DNA from: Corinectria fuckeliana
Lineage: Eukaryota; Ascomycota; Sordariomycetes; Hypocreales; Nectriaceae
Direction: 5' to 3'
Assembly (NCBI GenBank): GCA_019137255.1
Contig: WPDH01000050.1
Location: forward strand, 124,001 to 188,000
Length of the DNA stretch: 64,000 nt
Below, one piece after another: positions 33,717 to 44,800 of this stretch (within the stretch, counting starts at the first letter, position 1; every line of letters starts with the position of its first letter). The position numbers and the translations under genes were made by a program. Under the pieces are notes generated by a model. The model ran no database searches. It saw only the letters and a program-made list of their open reading frames with translations, and was not told the DNA's origin.

Positions 33717-34551
33717 CTACTTCTCCGACTTCCTGAAGGATGGGGAACAGATGACTTGAACAGGAAAGGCTTCTCTTTCCTTGGTGGCATCCTGAATCTT
33801 TGTCCACTCGCCGCCAATCTTGAACTGCCGGAGATCCTCGTAATGGCGGCCCACTAGGTAAGGGAGGTAGGCTTTACCGCATCCCAGCTCGTGTTCCTCG
33901 ACAACAGTGTAGTCAGCGCGTCCCGAGACGTACTGGAAGTCGCTAATGGAGACGATGGGGATGCTGTGAAGGGGGTCGTTGGGAGTTCCGCGGATGACCA
34001 GGCGGCCCGCCCCTGTCGATCGGCGGGTGTCCTCCTCCTTTACAAGAACCACATTGACCATGGGCTCCCACTGCAGCCCTTTGTCCATGGAATGGGGATA
34101 GGCCTTGATCTCGAAGTTGTAAGCCTCGCGCGATCTGGCCGGGAGGTCGTCGCCGAACTCTCCCTCGAGCTCAATCAGGCGCACGCCGTCACGCTCGGCG
34201 TAGGCGTACCGATAGTTCCCGGAGCGCCACATGCGGCAAGTGCCAGTCCCAAGTGACGGGGCTGTCGCCGCTGATGATGATCTCGAGCATGTAGGTTCCG
34301 CGGATGCCCTTGAACTTGACGTCGATGGGGACAATGGCGCAGTCGAACTCGCCGCAGAGCTTACTCTCCATCCCGGACAGGAAGACGTGGCCGGTTGGTT
34401 CGTCTCCGGCCTCGAAGTTGGGAGGGAGCACGCTTTGGATGAACTCCCGGGTGGTGGTGAAGTCGACGACAATGGCCTCTTGGGAGAAGGACGGGTTGGC
34501 CGAGAACTCCTCAAAGACCCGGACCTCATCCTCAGTCGCGACGAAGGACAT
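33717..34551 (-). pseudogene. Acetoacetate decarboxylase-like protein, frameshifted
   Basis: The minus strand encodes an acetoacetate-decarboxylase-like protein in two frames. The first, from the ATG at 34551, reads through FIQSVLPPNFEAGDEPTGHV, CAIVPIDVKFKGIRGTYMLE and ISGDSPVTW. The second begins near 34250 with GTGTCRMWRSGNYRYAYAER and runs through DGVRLIELEGEFG and LQWEPMVNVVLVKEED to the stop at 33717. In this fungal family a dozen or so residues, including a charged REMWGE-like stretch, normally link SPVT to the GT...R segment. They are absent here, so a short deletion with a frameshift at about 34245-34255 is the simplest reading; the linker expectation is from memory. There is no intron signal at the junction. 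The family decarboxylates beta-keto acids or acts on related substrates. A (CTGGT)n microsatellite lies in the leader at about 34602-34625. Confidence 0.7.
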
Positions 34552-35330
34552 GTTGAAAGCTGGTGGTGGGTGGTGAAATCTGGGGTTTGTAGAAGCAAGG
34601 ACTGGTCTGGTCTGGTCTGGTCTGGGGAAACAAGAGAAAGAGGTCTCTGAAATAGTGCAATGGGGCGTGGCACAGACTGAGACTGCATGGTTGTGCTCGG
34701 GCGCCGATGTCTCTTATATGTAGAAATCTCATATGCTAATCCTCACCAGTCCCCGATAGTCTGAGGTTCTCGCGGAATCATACTGTCCCTGTCCTCTCTC
34801 GTTCCGCGGACCCTGCTTATCTCCTCGTTTACCGGTGCAACCGATCCCAAATGGTCGAAAGTCCGAGCCTCGAGCCATTACGTAGTTCTGATGCTGCTGG
34901 TCAAGGGCTTGTCGTCGGATAACATTCCTCCACAGTCTAAGCCGAATATGGAGAAAATGCGAGGTACAGTAGATAGGCCGAACGGGCTGAAGATAACTTG
35001 CCCAGCAGCGATACGAAGTTTTTGTTCTTCTTATCAGCAAGGCCAACTAGCCTGCCGCTTCTCCTACCCGTCTGGACAATGAATGCATTTGCTGGTATCG
35101 AGGGAGGTCAGTCTCATCCCGCACTAGGGAGGATACCATAATCTAGTCTAGTTATCTTTCAGCAAACATTAACAATAAATGAAGCCAAGCGCCCCATATT
35201 CCTGTTTTGCGTGTTTCGTTGCTAACCAGAGAGACTTGCCTGATTTCCAGTGATTGGCATTCTTTCCTTTGTTTTACAAGACACAATCTACCCACCTGCA
35301 CCAGCCGTCAAACTATCCTTTCCCGCAGCT
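34552..35330. other. Divergent promoter interval between two broken genes
   Basis: Separates the acetoacetate-decarboxylase-like gene (minus) and the permease (plus). It contains a CTGGT pentamer microsatellite at 34602-34625. No coding sequence seen. Confidence 0.4.
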
Positions 35331-36827
35331 ATGGGTTCGGACAAGGAAAAGGCAGAGCCGGCCAGACTCCAGCCTAGTGAATCGATCAGCGAAGGACACT
35401 AGCACATGGACAAGACCTTTACGGTGTGGACTGCCATGGGCTTGGGCCATTCCATCACGAACACGGCCATCACCATCATCGTGGGGCTCTCCAGCGGTGT
35501 TGCGTTTGGCGGCCCTCTCCTGTTCTTCTACGGCTTCCTCATGATGGTCGTCGTCGTCCTCTGCGTCGCCGTCAGCCTCGGGGAACTGGCCTCGGCAATG
35601 CCGCACACCGGAGGCCAGTATTTCTGGGTTGCCACCCTCGCGCCGCCCAAGTTCCGTCGTTTTCTGTCGTACGTTACTGGCATCGTGGCCTGGGCCGGCG
35701 CCGTCTGCACGGGCGCATCAGTCTGCTTGGCCATCCCGATCATGCTCTTCAACATGGTTGCCCTGCAGAACCCAGACTTCGCCTATAAGCCTTGGATGGG
35801 TTTCGTCGGCTTTCAAATCACAAACCTCTTGGCCTTCGGCTTCAACCTCTTCGAGCGAGTCCTGCCCTGGGTCAGCAGAGCCATGCTGGGGTACACCGTC
35901 GCCACTCTCATCGTCGTCTTCGTCGGGGTGCTAGCGGCCTCTAACGAGAAGCAAACGGCCGACAACATCTTCGTCCAGGTTTACAACATCTCCAGCTAGT
36001 CAGATGGTGTCGCGTTTCTCATTGGGCTCAACTCGACGAACTGGGCCTTGTCTTGCCTTGATGCCGTCGTGCATCTAGCTGACGAGATTCCCCAGCCTCG
36101 GCGAAACATCCCACGAGCCCTGCTCATCACCGTCTGTCTAGGGAGCGTCACTGGTATTTTGATCATATTCGCCCTCTTCTTCGCTGCTACCGACCTCGAC
36201 ATGGTTGCTTCAGCAGCAACCGCGTCGCTTCAAATCTTCTATACTGCCTTTGGCGGAAACAAGGCTGCCGCGCTTGCTTTGCAGGCCTTGGTGGGTATTT
36301 CTGCCTCTGGCGCTATCATAGGTATCCATACGTGGCAGTCTCGCATGGCTTGGGCGTTTAGCAGGGACAAGGGCTTTCCATTTCACCAATACCTCAGTCA
36401 AGTTGCTCCTGAACCTTACGGCACGCCTATCTGGGCACATACCTGGTCCTGTGCCTGGATGGCTCTCCTTGGATGTCTCTATCTGGGCTCTAGCCTGGCT
36501 TTCAACTCTCTGGTCTCTGCGGGAATCCTTCTTCATTACCTGACCTACTCCGTGAGTATCGGCTGTCTTCTCTGGTCTGGGCGGTCTAAATTGCGGCATG
36601 GACCGTTCTGGTTCCCAAGGCTCGGCTACGTCGCAAATATCGTTACCGTCTGCTGGACTCTGGTGGCCCTCGTCATGTACTCCTTCCCCTACTATCTACC
36701 TGTCGAGGCCGATCAGATGAACTATGTTTCATGTGTGCTCATAGGCGTCTTCATCTACGCTGCTAGCTACTGGTTCCTGTACGGTATAAAGAAGTTCCAG
36801 TTACCGCGAGCACAGACAAATGACTAG
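35331..36827 (+). pseudogene. Amino-acid/GABA permease (APC superfamily) with two in-frame TAGs
   Basis: A single frame without introns runs from the ATG at 35331 to the TAG at 36825 and covers a complete fungal amino-acid permease of about 498 codons. Signatures include MGLGHSITNTAITIIVGLSS at the first helix, LGELASAMPHTGGQYFWVA (the GQ-Y motif) and CLDAVVHLADEIPQPRRNIP. Helices continue to the C terminus (YWFLYGIKKFQLP). TAG codons interrupt it at 35400-35402 (before the first helix) and at 35997-35999 (before SDGVAFLIGLNSTNWAL). A Gln and a Trp codon respectively would fit. It resembles the Uga4/choline-permease group that imports GABA, choline or other amino acids at the plasma membrane. 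Neighbours suggest a former amino-acid utilisation cluster. Confidence 0.8.
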
Positions 36828-37560
36828 AACACTTCTCCCACCGTCGAGCTTCATAGGTGGAAGGGCCCAAACTGGTACATAATTTGGAGATAGGCTAGCA
36901 TTCTAAGTAGCTCAATAAGGCAGCAGCTGTTCGTTACATTCATGTAACCTTACTTATGTCCATAATTGTGTCTTCAGCCAAGGATGTTCCTCTGTGACTT
37001 GAATACCCGATGCGGAGGAGGTTAAGTAAGCTTAGACACAACCGTAAGCGAAAATAAGCTCTCTAGTCTCACTATATGAGAAGATGATGATGCGAACTCC
37101 CCGACGAGAATTCTGTCAGAAGAGTGATGCCTTGGATAAAGGCAAAGCCCCGTTGCTGCAATACAGTTACTACCTTCAGGTCCAGGCTCAGGACAATAGC
37201 TATAACGAGAGAAAGGCGTCAGCAACGGAAAGCTGTACTATCCTGAAAGGGGCCAAATGCAGGAGGTTCTCCTTTCCTTGTCTTCGCTATCCAGATGTAT
37301 TGAGCTTATTTCGTTACAAGCTGCTGAAACTAAGGCATAGCACCGCGGCTTTTAGTGTTCCCCGAAATAGGACTGATATCATCCGTAGGTCGACTGTTGG
37401 GCTGATCTCTTCTAGGTTTTTCGATCCGGGAAGACGATTCAAACTAACTGAATCCGGCCGAAGAGTGAGACAACTACTAGTCGGCCCAATTACCACTGAA
37501 GCCCGCAACGCAAGCTCACTCAGCCGGCCTCCCCCTGGTAATGCGTGATGTCTGATCGAA
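36828..37560. other. Spacer without recognisable gene
   Basis: A 154-codon plus-strand frame at 37084-37548 shows no family motif. The interval is otherwise of mixed composition. Confidence 0.4.
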
Positions 37561-37579
37561 AGGTCTGTAATCAAAGGAG

Positions 37580-38085
37580 CAAGGGTGGAACGTCGTCTGT
37601 ATTGACCTACGCTCTGCCGCGCCAACGAACGAGTCGACTCCCAAAGTCGACCTAATTAGCCAAGCCCCCTTCGGGCATGTGACCCTTGTCCGCGCCGATG
37701 TTTCCAAATCCGAAGACGTCCAGAACCTCATCTTGGAGGCCATGGCCGTATGATCTCCTGCTTCCAGAACTAGCGAATGGCGTAATTGATCCAAGGAAAA
37801 CATACCTGGCGTTGACCGCCATCGTCTTGTCAAATGCACAATCTTCCGTGTCGGCGATGGACTTGGGGCCGAGCTGGTTGTGCGATTCAAGGGGGGTACC
37901 TTCATTGTTGACCATGATGTCGAGCCCGGGCCACCGCAGCTGGATAATCAATATTGCATGCGCTATTTACGCTGTGGCGAAGTCATAGTTAACTTCCGAC
38001 TTAAACAGGCTGTCAACACAGCCGCAAAGCAAATTAGTGCCTACAAAGATGCTGATGTAAGTGTCTCTCGCCATTCAGCTCTGTG
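37580..38085 (+). pseudogene. Short-chain dehydrogenase relic with an internal inversion
   Basis: Three pieces of one short-chain dehydrogenase (SDR) are recognisable. On the plus strand, about 37597-37747 encodes VVCIDLRSAAPTNESTPKVD and VTLVRADVSKSEDVQNLILE, the second beta-strand and the adenine-ring D-V motif. The next expected piece, with LDIMVNN, CAFDKTMAVNARYVFLG, lies on the minus strand between about 37938 and 37790. The following piece, RSWIINIACAIYAVAKS (the strand before the catalytic Ser), is again on the plus strand from about 37936. Thus a segment of roughly 190 bp has been flipped in place. The glycine-rich N terminus and the Y-x-x-x-K motif are not seen. There is no chance of function as is. 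Confidence 0.65.
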
Positions 38086-38313
38086 ATCCTTGTGCTGCTA
38101 GGAGGAATCGTTTTAATCATACAGCGTCTCGTGCCATCATAATAGTCCCCGAAGGAGAGGCGCAACAACTCCACTCACCGTTTTGTCTAACTGTAAGACC
38201 CAAAGATCAACATCAGGATCAGCTCTACGGAACCAAAGATATGATAGTCGACGGCTTCAATAGCGCCCGGGAGGATACGCCACATAGCCTTGCAACCACC
38301 CCTTTAGCACATC

Positions 38314-39781
38314 TTACCCTCCCGATACTAGTGCCAAGACTAATGGCAAGAGTCTCTTTGGATTCCACCTCCACAGAACAACCCAACCTCCAAGGAGCGA
38401 AGAAAGACCCGTAAAGAGAATAAGGGGCCCGTAAGAGGTCCCATAAGCAAAGCGCTGGCTGGTCCATATAGTTCCAGCTTTTAGTAGTCCGACACCAGCA
38501 ATCCCTCCACTTGCATACCCGATCCCTCTGACGCCATTCAGCAGACCGTATAGCATTCCAGGATCAATGGCCTCGTTTCTCTCGGCAGACTCAGACTCCA
38601 TCTGTTTGAGCATTCCTCCCCAGGTAGCACTGTAGCCACTGGAGAAGAACCCAAACGTCATGGAGAAGACTATGAGGAGGCCGATGCCGCCCTGCGTGGT
38701 CAAGCCCCAGAAGAAGAAGGTGGAAAGGGCGGAGCAGACCGGTGGAATTGCGGATACGGCCTGGGCTGAGAGGGTGATTCGCTTATTGTCGCTCAGCCAT
38801 CCAAAGAAGGAAGAGGCGATAATACCGGGCGCATTGAAGAGAGCCAGCATCAGGGTGCCTGAGGTCTGAGACAATATGGCGACGTCTCGGGCGTAGGTGC
38901 TAAGATAAGTTTGCGGAATACCATAGCCAGAGCTCTGGAAGATGATGGCGGTGCTGTAGAAGTAGATAGACCGGTGTTTGAGGAAGTGCCAAGGGATTTT
39001 GCGACCGCGAGTGTTGTGTATGGCGACTTTCGAAGGGTGGGTTGGTATCAAGCAGATGGCAAAGACACTTGTTCCACCGACAATAGCGGTCCAGACTTTC
39101 AGAGTGGTCTGATAGCCGTAGACATCAATCAAGGCTCGAAGCATGAATGGGCAGCTGGTCCCCACGATGTTCTTGCAAGACAGAACGATTCCGTATGCCA
39201 AGGCACGGTTGCTGGTAGTATACCACTCGCCGAGAGACAGCGTAGCAGGACTATAGATGAGGGCACACCCCAGCGCAGAGGCAATGCCCTGGGTCGCTAC
39301 CAAATGCCAGACTGCGGTGCTGTAGGAGGACAGGAAGAAACTGACGCATGCGATGACTGTGCCGCAAAGAGCGGCAAGCTGGCGCCGGTGAGCCCATCGT
39401 CTGGTGAATAAGGCGAAGAGGAAGGGCATGGATAGGTACATGACCCCGTTAGCGGTCGTGCCAATTATACCAGTGGCATTGCGGTCTCCTTCCAATGTCC
39501 TGTTGTCGGAGTAATACTCCTGGAATACACCGTAGCTCATGGCGAAACCTGCGTGTGCGTAAGTAGCGTTGCGATCCAGACATGTGGCCAAACGTACCCC
39601 ATATTGGTAGCTGGAGTATTCCAGACCCGATGAGAACACATAGTTTAGTCCTCTTCGATTCCATCTGTCTCGAAGTGGTCGGGTCCGCATCCACGACACT
39701 TCGTTCGACGTCGGAAGCGTCTCGCGCACCGCCAGCCAACGTTCGCGACTCGGGGAGAGAAGATCCTTCCATCTCTCCCAT
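38314..39781 (-). CDS. MFS monocarboxylate-transporter-like protein
   Basis: Two minus-strand exons, 39781-39598 and 39548-38314, with a 49 bp intron (GTACGT donor, CAG acceptor), give about 472 residues. The splice restores LPIWG/FAMSYGVFQEYYSDN. This is the first-helix motif of the fungal monocarboxylate-transporter-like (MCT) branch of the major facilitator superfamily, where FG-V-FQ-YY is typical. Twelve hydrophobic segments follow; recognisable ones are GSALGCALIYSPATLSLGEW-type and SALGCALIYSPATLSLGEWY, and GIGYASGGIAGVGLL near helix 11. The N-terminal 45 residues are polar and cytosolic. Two nearby ATGs (39781 and 39772) are equally possible. It is the only unbroken transporter in this neighbourhood. 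Substrates of fungal MCT-like proteins are mostly unknown; export or import of a small acid is plausible. Confidence 0.82.
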
Positions 39782-40491
39782 TACGACTGGACTGGTCCTA
39801 GAGTGAGTAGAAAAAACTTGGAGAATGCAAAACAAGCCAGTTCGGCGAGGAGCGGAGCCATACGTCGTTATCGTATCAGGGCGACCTTGCTGAGAAGCCG
39901 AATCCGACAAGTTCATCATCGACGAAGAGTCAGTCCGAAGGATCTCGATGACGCAAGCGTAGATGTGAGAATATAGTCAGAGCAAGAGCAGTACAGTATG
40001 TTGTACATGTCTACTCTATTGCAGTTACCCCGCTTGCAGATCTTATCCCCTTGCGCCTACGCCCTTGACTTGACACAATGTCTCACAGCGACATCATGTC
40101 CTTGTGTCGGCCTGCCGTGCATGACCTTTTCTCACGCGGGGCTTCTCGCCTTCACCCCGGCCCAGTGCCGCAGCTCCTCTGGAACGAGCTCTGCATTGCC
40201 GGAATCAATACAGCGCAACACCAGCGGAAGGAGATGGCTGTTGAGCACCGTGGGGCCGACCTGGCCTCCAAAGGTCCACTCCTCCCTCGTTGTTGGAGGC
40301 GCCGCTTTGCTTGCAGTGCTTTGTGATCTCTGCAAAGATGGCCTGTGGTGGGTCTGCTTGGGCTTTGGCCATAAAGGCTAGCTAGAAGGCCATACTATCG
40401 TTCTTGTTGTGGCTTAGTGATGGAGAGTCAGTGACGGTAGCCAAAGACAGTTAACAGGAACAGCTTGACAGAGGGCGACGTACTATAGGGC
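39782..40491. other. Spacer upstream of MFS gene
   Basis: Frames on both strands at 39998-40381 overlap each other and show no motifs. The part nearest 39782 should contain the MFS promoter. Confidence 0.4.
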
Positions 40492-40971
40492 CTAAGCTTC
40501 CAATGTGATACGGTATTCTAGGCTAAGCTCAGTCTTCTTGAGGATATCCTGTATAGATGAAGGGTTATAATATACTATCTCTACTACTAGGTTCTTACTA
40601 CTAAACAATAAACTGTAAATAGTATAGATCCTTTCAAGAAGGTCTCTAATAATAGCTGTATATTCTGCTAGTAGTATGGCCAAGTACTGTTTCTTAGCTA
40701 GATGGAGCGAGATAAAGCGACTTTCAGTCAGTGGCTACTGGATAATATCACCGGTCATAGCGGGAACCTAGCCTTTATGGTTCACCCTAAGGAGGTAATC
40801 ATCCTCTAGATTCTCGCCCCTACAGTGGTTGACGAATCTAAGGCTGATATTTTGGGGCAGCCTCACATCATGAATTGTAGTGCTAACTTGAATGGTATGG
40901 CGGACCACCATAGGGTAGAGGGCGAAGGGCCAGGAGTAGAGAGTGTACTCCGCATTGCTCAGTCCAGCCAT
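40492..40971 (-). pseudogene. Glutathione S-transferase-like relic, AT-mutated
   Basis: One minus-strand frame of 160 codons contains two in-frame TAGs (the first at 40768-40770, the second about 13 codons later) but otherwise reads continuously. YTLYSWPFALYPMVVRHTIQ is the N-terminal thioredoxin-like fold start of fungal GST-like proteins. LRFVNHCRGENLEDDYLLRV then NHKG*VPAMT matches the region before the cis-proline (V-P-A). YTAIIRDLLERIYTIYSLLF lies in the linker to the C-terminal domain. The 3' part is strongly AT-biased, consistent with C-to-T mutation. The C-terminal domain is lost. Confidence 0.6.
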
Positions 40972-41520
40972 CTTGTCAATGATCTAGGTCATTGTGCGTA
41001 GTACGAGGTGCAACTAGGAAAATGAAATCAGCGCGTGTAGAATGTCAGCATGAGGCAGGTTCTTACTCGAGATCGTTTGAGGAGTAGTCATGTTCAGTCA
41101 GCAAGGGTGATTCTCACTGGTCTGACAATCTGATTACACAAGTCTGCCATTGTAGAGACCACAGAATTGGAGGGGTAAGATTGCTATTTATTGCAAGTAA
41201 CAGTATGTTTGGCCGTTTTGCACTCCAGTAAACCGCATCATTCTCCCATGGGAACGTTGCTAATTAACTCTAGTATTTTACCACTCACACCCCCGTTCTC
41301 GCATTCGAAACACGCACATTAGGTCAGTAGATGGCTTCTATCCGCGGATCACAAGTTGTGAGGTGATCAGCCCGACGCTTTAGCGACACTCGTTCGGCAG
41401 CCAAGAGAATGCGGCTGTACCCCAGATAATTGTTTCTTTCTTGAAAATGAGCTTGTTTTGAGGTGTGACTCCTTGTTAACTCTATCACGGAATGCTTCCC
41501 GCAAAGTGGAGTGCCAGCAG
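40972..41520. other. Spacer without recognisable gene
   Basis: Nothing recognisable on either strand. Confidence 0.4.
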
Positions 41521-41807
41521 GAACTCTTCTCAAGGATCTTCGGGGATTCGAAAAGGTATTCCTAGAGCCAGGTCAGTCTGCGGACATTGCTTTTGAGCTG
41601 AGGCACCGAGACGTAAGCTTTTGGGATGTCGCGTCACAAGACCGGGTGCTTCCAAGGGGTCGTTCGAGTTTCGCGTCGGGTTTAGCTATCGGGATATCAA
41701 GAGCTCCAAGAATGCTGTTACAAGAGCTTGACATCAATCAAGCTGAGCCATACAGGTACTATCGGGCATCGCTTCAGTTCACCGCTCAGGGTTTGGCTGT
41801 GAAGTAG
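41521..41807 (+). pseudogene. GH3 beta-glucosidase C-terminal (fibronectin-like) fragment
   Basis: An open frame of about 95 codons starts with LKDLRGFEKVFLEPGQSADI and continues AFELRHRDVSFWDVASQD and VLPRG. This is the terminal fibronectin type III-like domain of family 3 beta-glucosidases, whose consensus is L-x-G-F-x-K-V-x-L-x-P-G-x-S. The catalytic domains, about 650 residues, are absent upstream. After about 41700 the sequence no longer resembles the family. This is an isolated 3' piece of a lost gene. Confidence 0.6.
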
Positions 41808-44800
41808 TCCCGGAGAAGTCGCCGTGGCTTGACTGGCTCCAGTTGTTCACCTTAGGAGGCCTGCACTTCCTCGACCCAGATGGCTCAGGGACGACCGATC
41901 TTGCTTGTCTCTCTCCCCGCGAGGGGCCATTGGTCTGCTACAGCTACCGCGATAGAGAGGTGAGTCGGTCAAGGCTGGAAGCTTTCTAGAGATCGCCTCC
42001 TTGTCCTCCGTCTTCATGTTGGGCCTCCATGCGGAACACGTTATGAACTAAGTCGTCGAGACAGATGACATCACCAAGACGGCGACACAGCATGCCAGCT
42101 CTGGCTATAAGATAAAAAAAGGGTCTGTATGGTTAGAGCGCTGGCCTTGACCTAAGCTAAAGCGAGATATAGGACAAGAGGCCAAAGAGCCAAGGGCCAA
42201 CCACTCGGACTCCCCGATAGCCCTAGAACTGCTCGTCCTACGGCAGACCCCACGACTACACGCTACAGGCCTAAAGGCTAACTCGCAATGATCTCTCTCC
42301 TCGGCATCGCTATGCCCTCAAGAAAACGAAGAGACGAGGGTACTGAGAAGAGGACAGCAAGGGAGCGAGAGGGCAGTGTCGGATCTGTTTTCGATGAGGA
42401 GCCAAAGCCGGTATTCCACCAGCTCCGTACCCCAAGTACAGAGGGACTGTAAATGGTAGATGACGGTGTGCAATCTCCCCCAGGCAGGCATGGTGAACGC
42501 CTCTCTAAACCAGCTCTCGTTAGATTGTGGTGACTCTGGTGATGCGGTGTGATCAAGGTAGCTGAGATGTCACAGTACGATCACCGGTACCCCTGGGACG
42601 GCTCTAGCTGCCTGGCACCTTTTAATTTCTCACATTTTAATACATCTTTGAACCATTGATAGTTCCAGCAATAATCAAGGTACCTATACCACAAAAGCAG
42701 TCCTCGATACTCCTAGAATGACTCTAGTTTCGAATAGGGCTACTTGGCCGATGGAGACGTCTATCTAACTAGGTTGAATAGTCACTTCTCACAATCATCA
42801 AACTTGGCATGGTTCGGAGTTAACAACGTGTGAAGACAGTCTGCGTGTAGCATGGGCTGCGTTGGCAGACCCTCCCCGTGGACCCCTGGGAGACATCTCG
42901 AGTCGATGAAGGAAGGAGATAACTACCCCACTGCGCAACAGACACTGCGCTCCCAAGGTTCAATCCAGACACCAACCTAGGCCGCCGAGGAGTCAATATG
43001 AGCTCACCACCTGCCAGGTACTGTCTTCTTCCTGCCGGATGATTATACAAGAAATGTCAGCAGCGATCACAACAGAGCGGCGACTTGATACCTTTCTGTG
43101 ATGCTCCTCGAAGACGGTCTCTACAAGTTGCTGAAGAAGGAAATATGTTCCGTCACTAGGAACGAAGCAGCGTTGCAGGAGCTTAGCCAGCAATTCTAGA
43201 ACGTGTCATAGTGGTGGGAGCGATGATGCTAATGTGTGACAGGACGAATGTGATTAAGTTCCCTCACCCATTAGAATATCAAGGAGACTTAACACGTACA
43301 ATGATGCGCCTCGTCAATACATCTCATTCTCAGGGTAAGTGCACTCTTCTTCTCTCCTTCTGGCTTCTTCATTGCTTCTGTCATCACCTCCCTTCCCAAC
43401 ATTATACGCCCGCCTCGTCAGCTTGATAGCTACCGTGAGATAGTCGAGGCTACTACCTAGAACATTCCTCTGGCATGAGCGACCATTTTTGATGGCGAGA
43501 TACAGGGCCAATTTTGTATCCATTCGAGAGTCCGTGATGGAAGGAATTGTCGATCTAGTACAGTCACAGGTCCAAGAAACTCGTGAGAGATTCGGAGGGC
43601 CTACGAAGCTAAGACAAATATGGCCCGGTACAATGACGTTATCCTAGCAGAGCGCTTACTTCGTCAATTAGTACGTTCTCCTATCCGGTGGGTTGGCGAG
43701 CAACCCCATCGTTCAACGTGAACTTGCCAGAAGAATCGACCCCCGAACGAAAATTATTAGTCCCGGATTTCGGCGGTGAGTTCCTATCCCAGGTTGTAAG
43801 CTATTACATTGACCGACATCCAGGACGCCCGACCATCCTCGAAGGGACACATATTGTGCCCTTCTTCTACCATATTTGCTTAAGTAGCCACATACACATG
43901 AATACAGCGATATTACAGCTATTATGCTTCTTAAACGTAGTGATATCGCTCCATCCATGCGTATATAGTTACCTAGAACGCATGACCTACATCCTTGTGG
44001 CCTTATCAGGTGTCATTCGGGATGTCAGTCGATGTAACAGCCGACAACCCCGGTCCATCAACAGTTCCTTAGACGTGCTACTACTCTGCCTTTATCTATA
44101 TTGGGACCTGGTCGCCGTTACGTGAGGCCAACTGCCTTACTGCTAGCCGAATGTATGCTCCGAGGGGAGATGTCTAAGCTCTCTTCCCCAACCACCGCTG
44201 TCTGTCGAGAGCAGAAGACCGAGTAGTCCTCGGGTGCAGCCCTCATCTCCCACTTCTTCGTGAATTGGGTTGCCTCTTCTGCCGTACTCGCTGATATTAC
44301 ATTTCCCAGTCATAGCAAAATATAATGTATACTACACTAATGCTAAGTGCTAAGCTAGCCTAAATGTTAATGCTAAATATGACAGCTGCTCATAAAAGAA
44401 GTATCGTCGCTCAAGCTGTCAAGTTCATATTATAGTTAATCCCCAGACAAAACTTTCCAGTGGCGTATCAGCGTATTCAAGCTCGACCTTGGCCCGTGTA
44501 AACGTTTCTGGATAGCAATCTCCTCCTCGGTAAGACTTCGCATAGTAACTAGTCCATGTTTTCCGTTGGCATTTATCTACCGCCAAATGGCGAGGGAAAT
44601 TTGGATAGCGGCAGAGAGCGGCGACGTAGGAGCAGGCCGAGACTAAAGTCAGCCATCAAGACGGAGGTTTTCGCCATGTTCACTACCGCTATCATGACCA
44701 TCGCTATTGAGCAGTGCCACATTGATTGTCAGTACCGCCGAGAGTTCTGGTGGCGGCATTTACGTAGCGACACAGCTGCTAGCAGTTCCGTGGCCGTTGC

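Noticed and set aside
16992..40770. Reassignment of UAG to an amino acid, given nine in-frame TAGs
   Set aside because: Intact genes in the window end in TAG (GH2 at 58078, the PLP enzyme at 30961), and the broken genes also carry truncations, a frameshift and an inversion.
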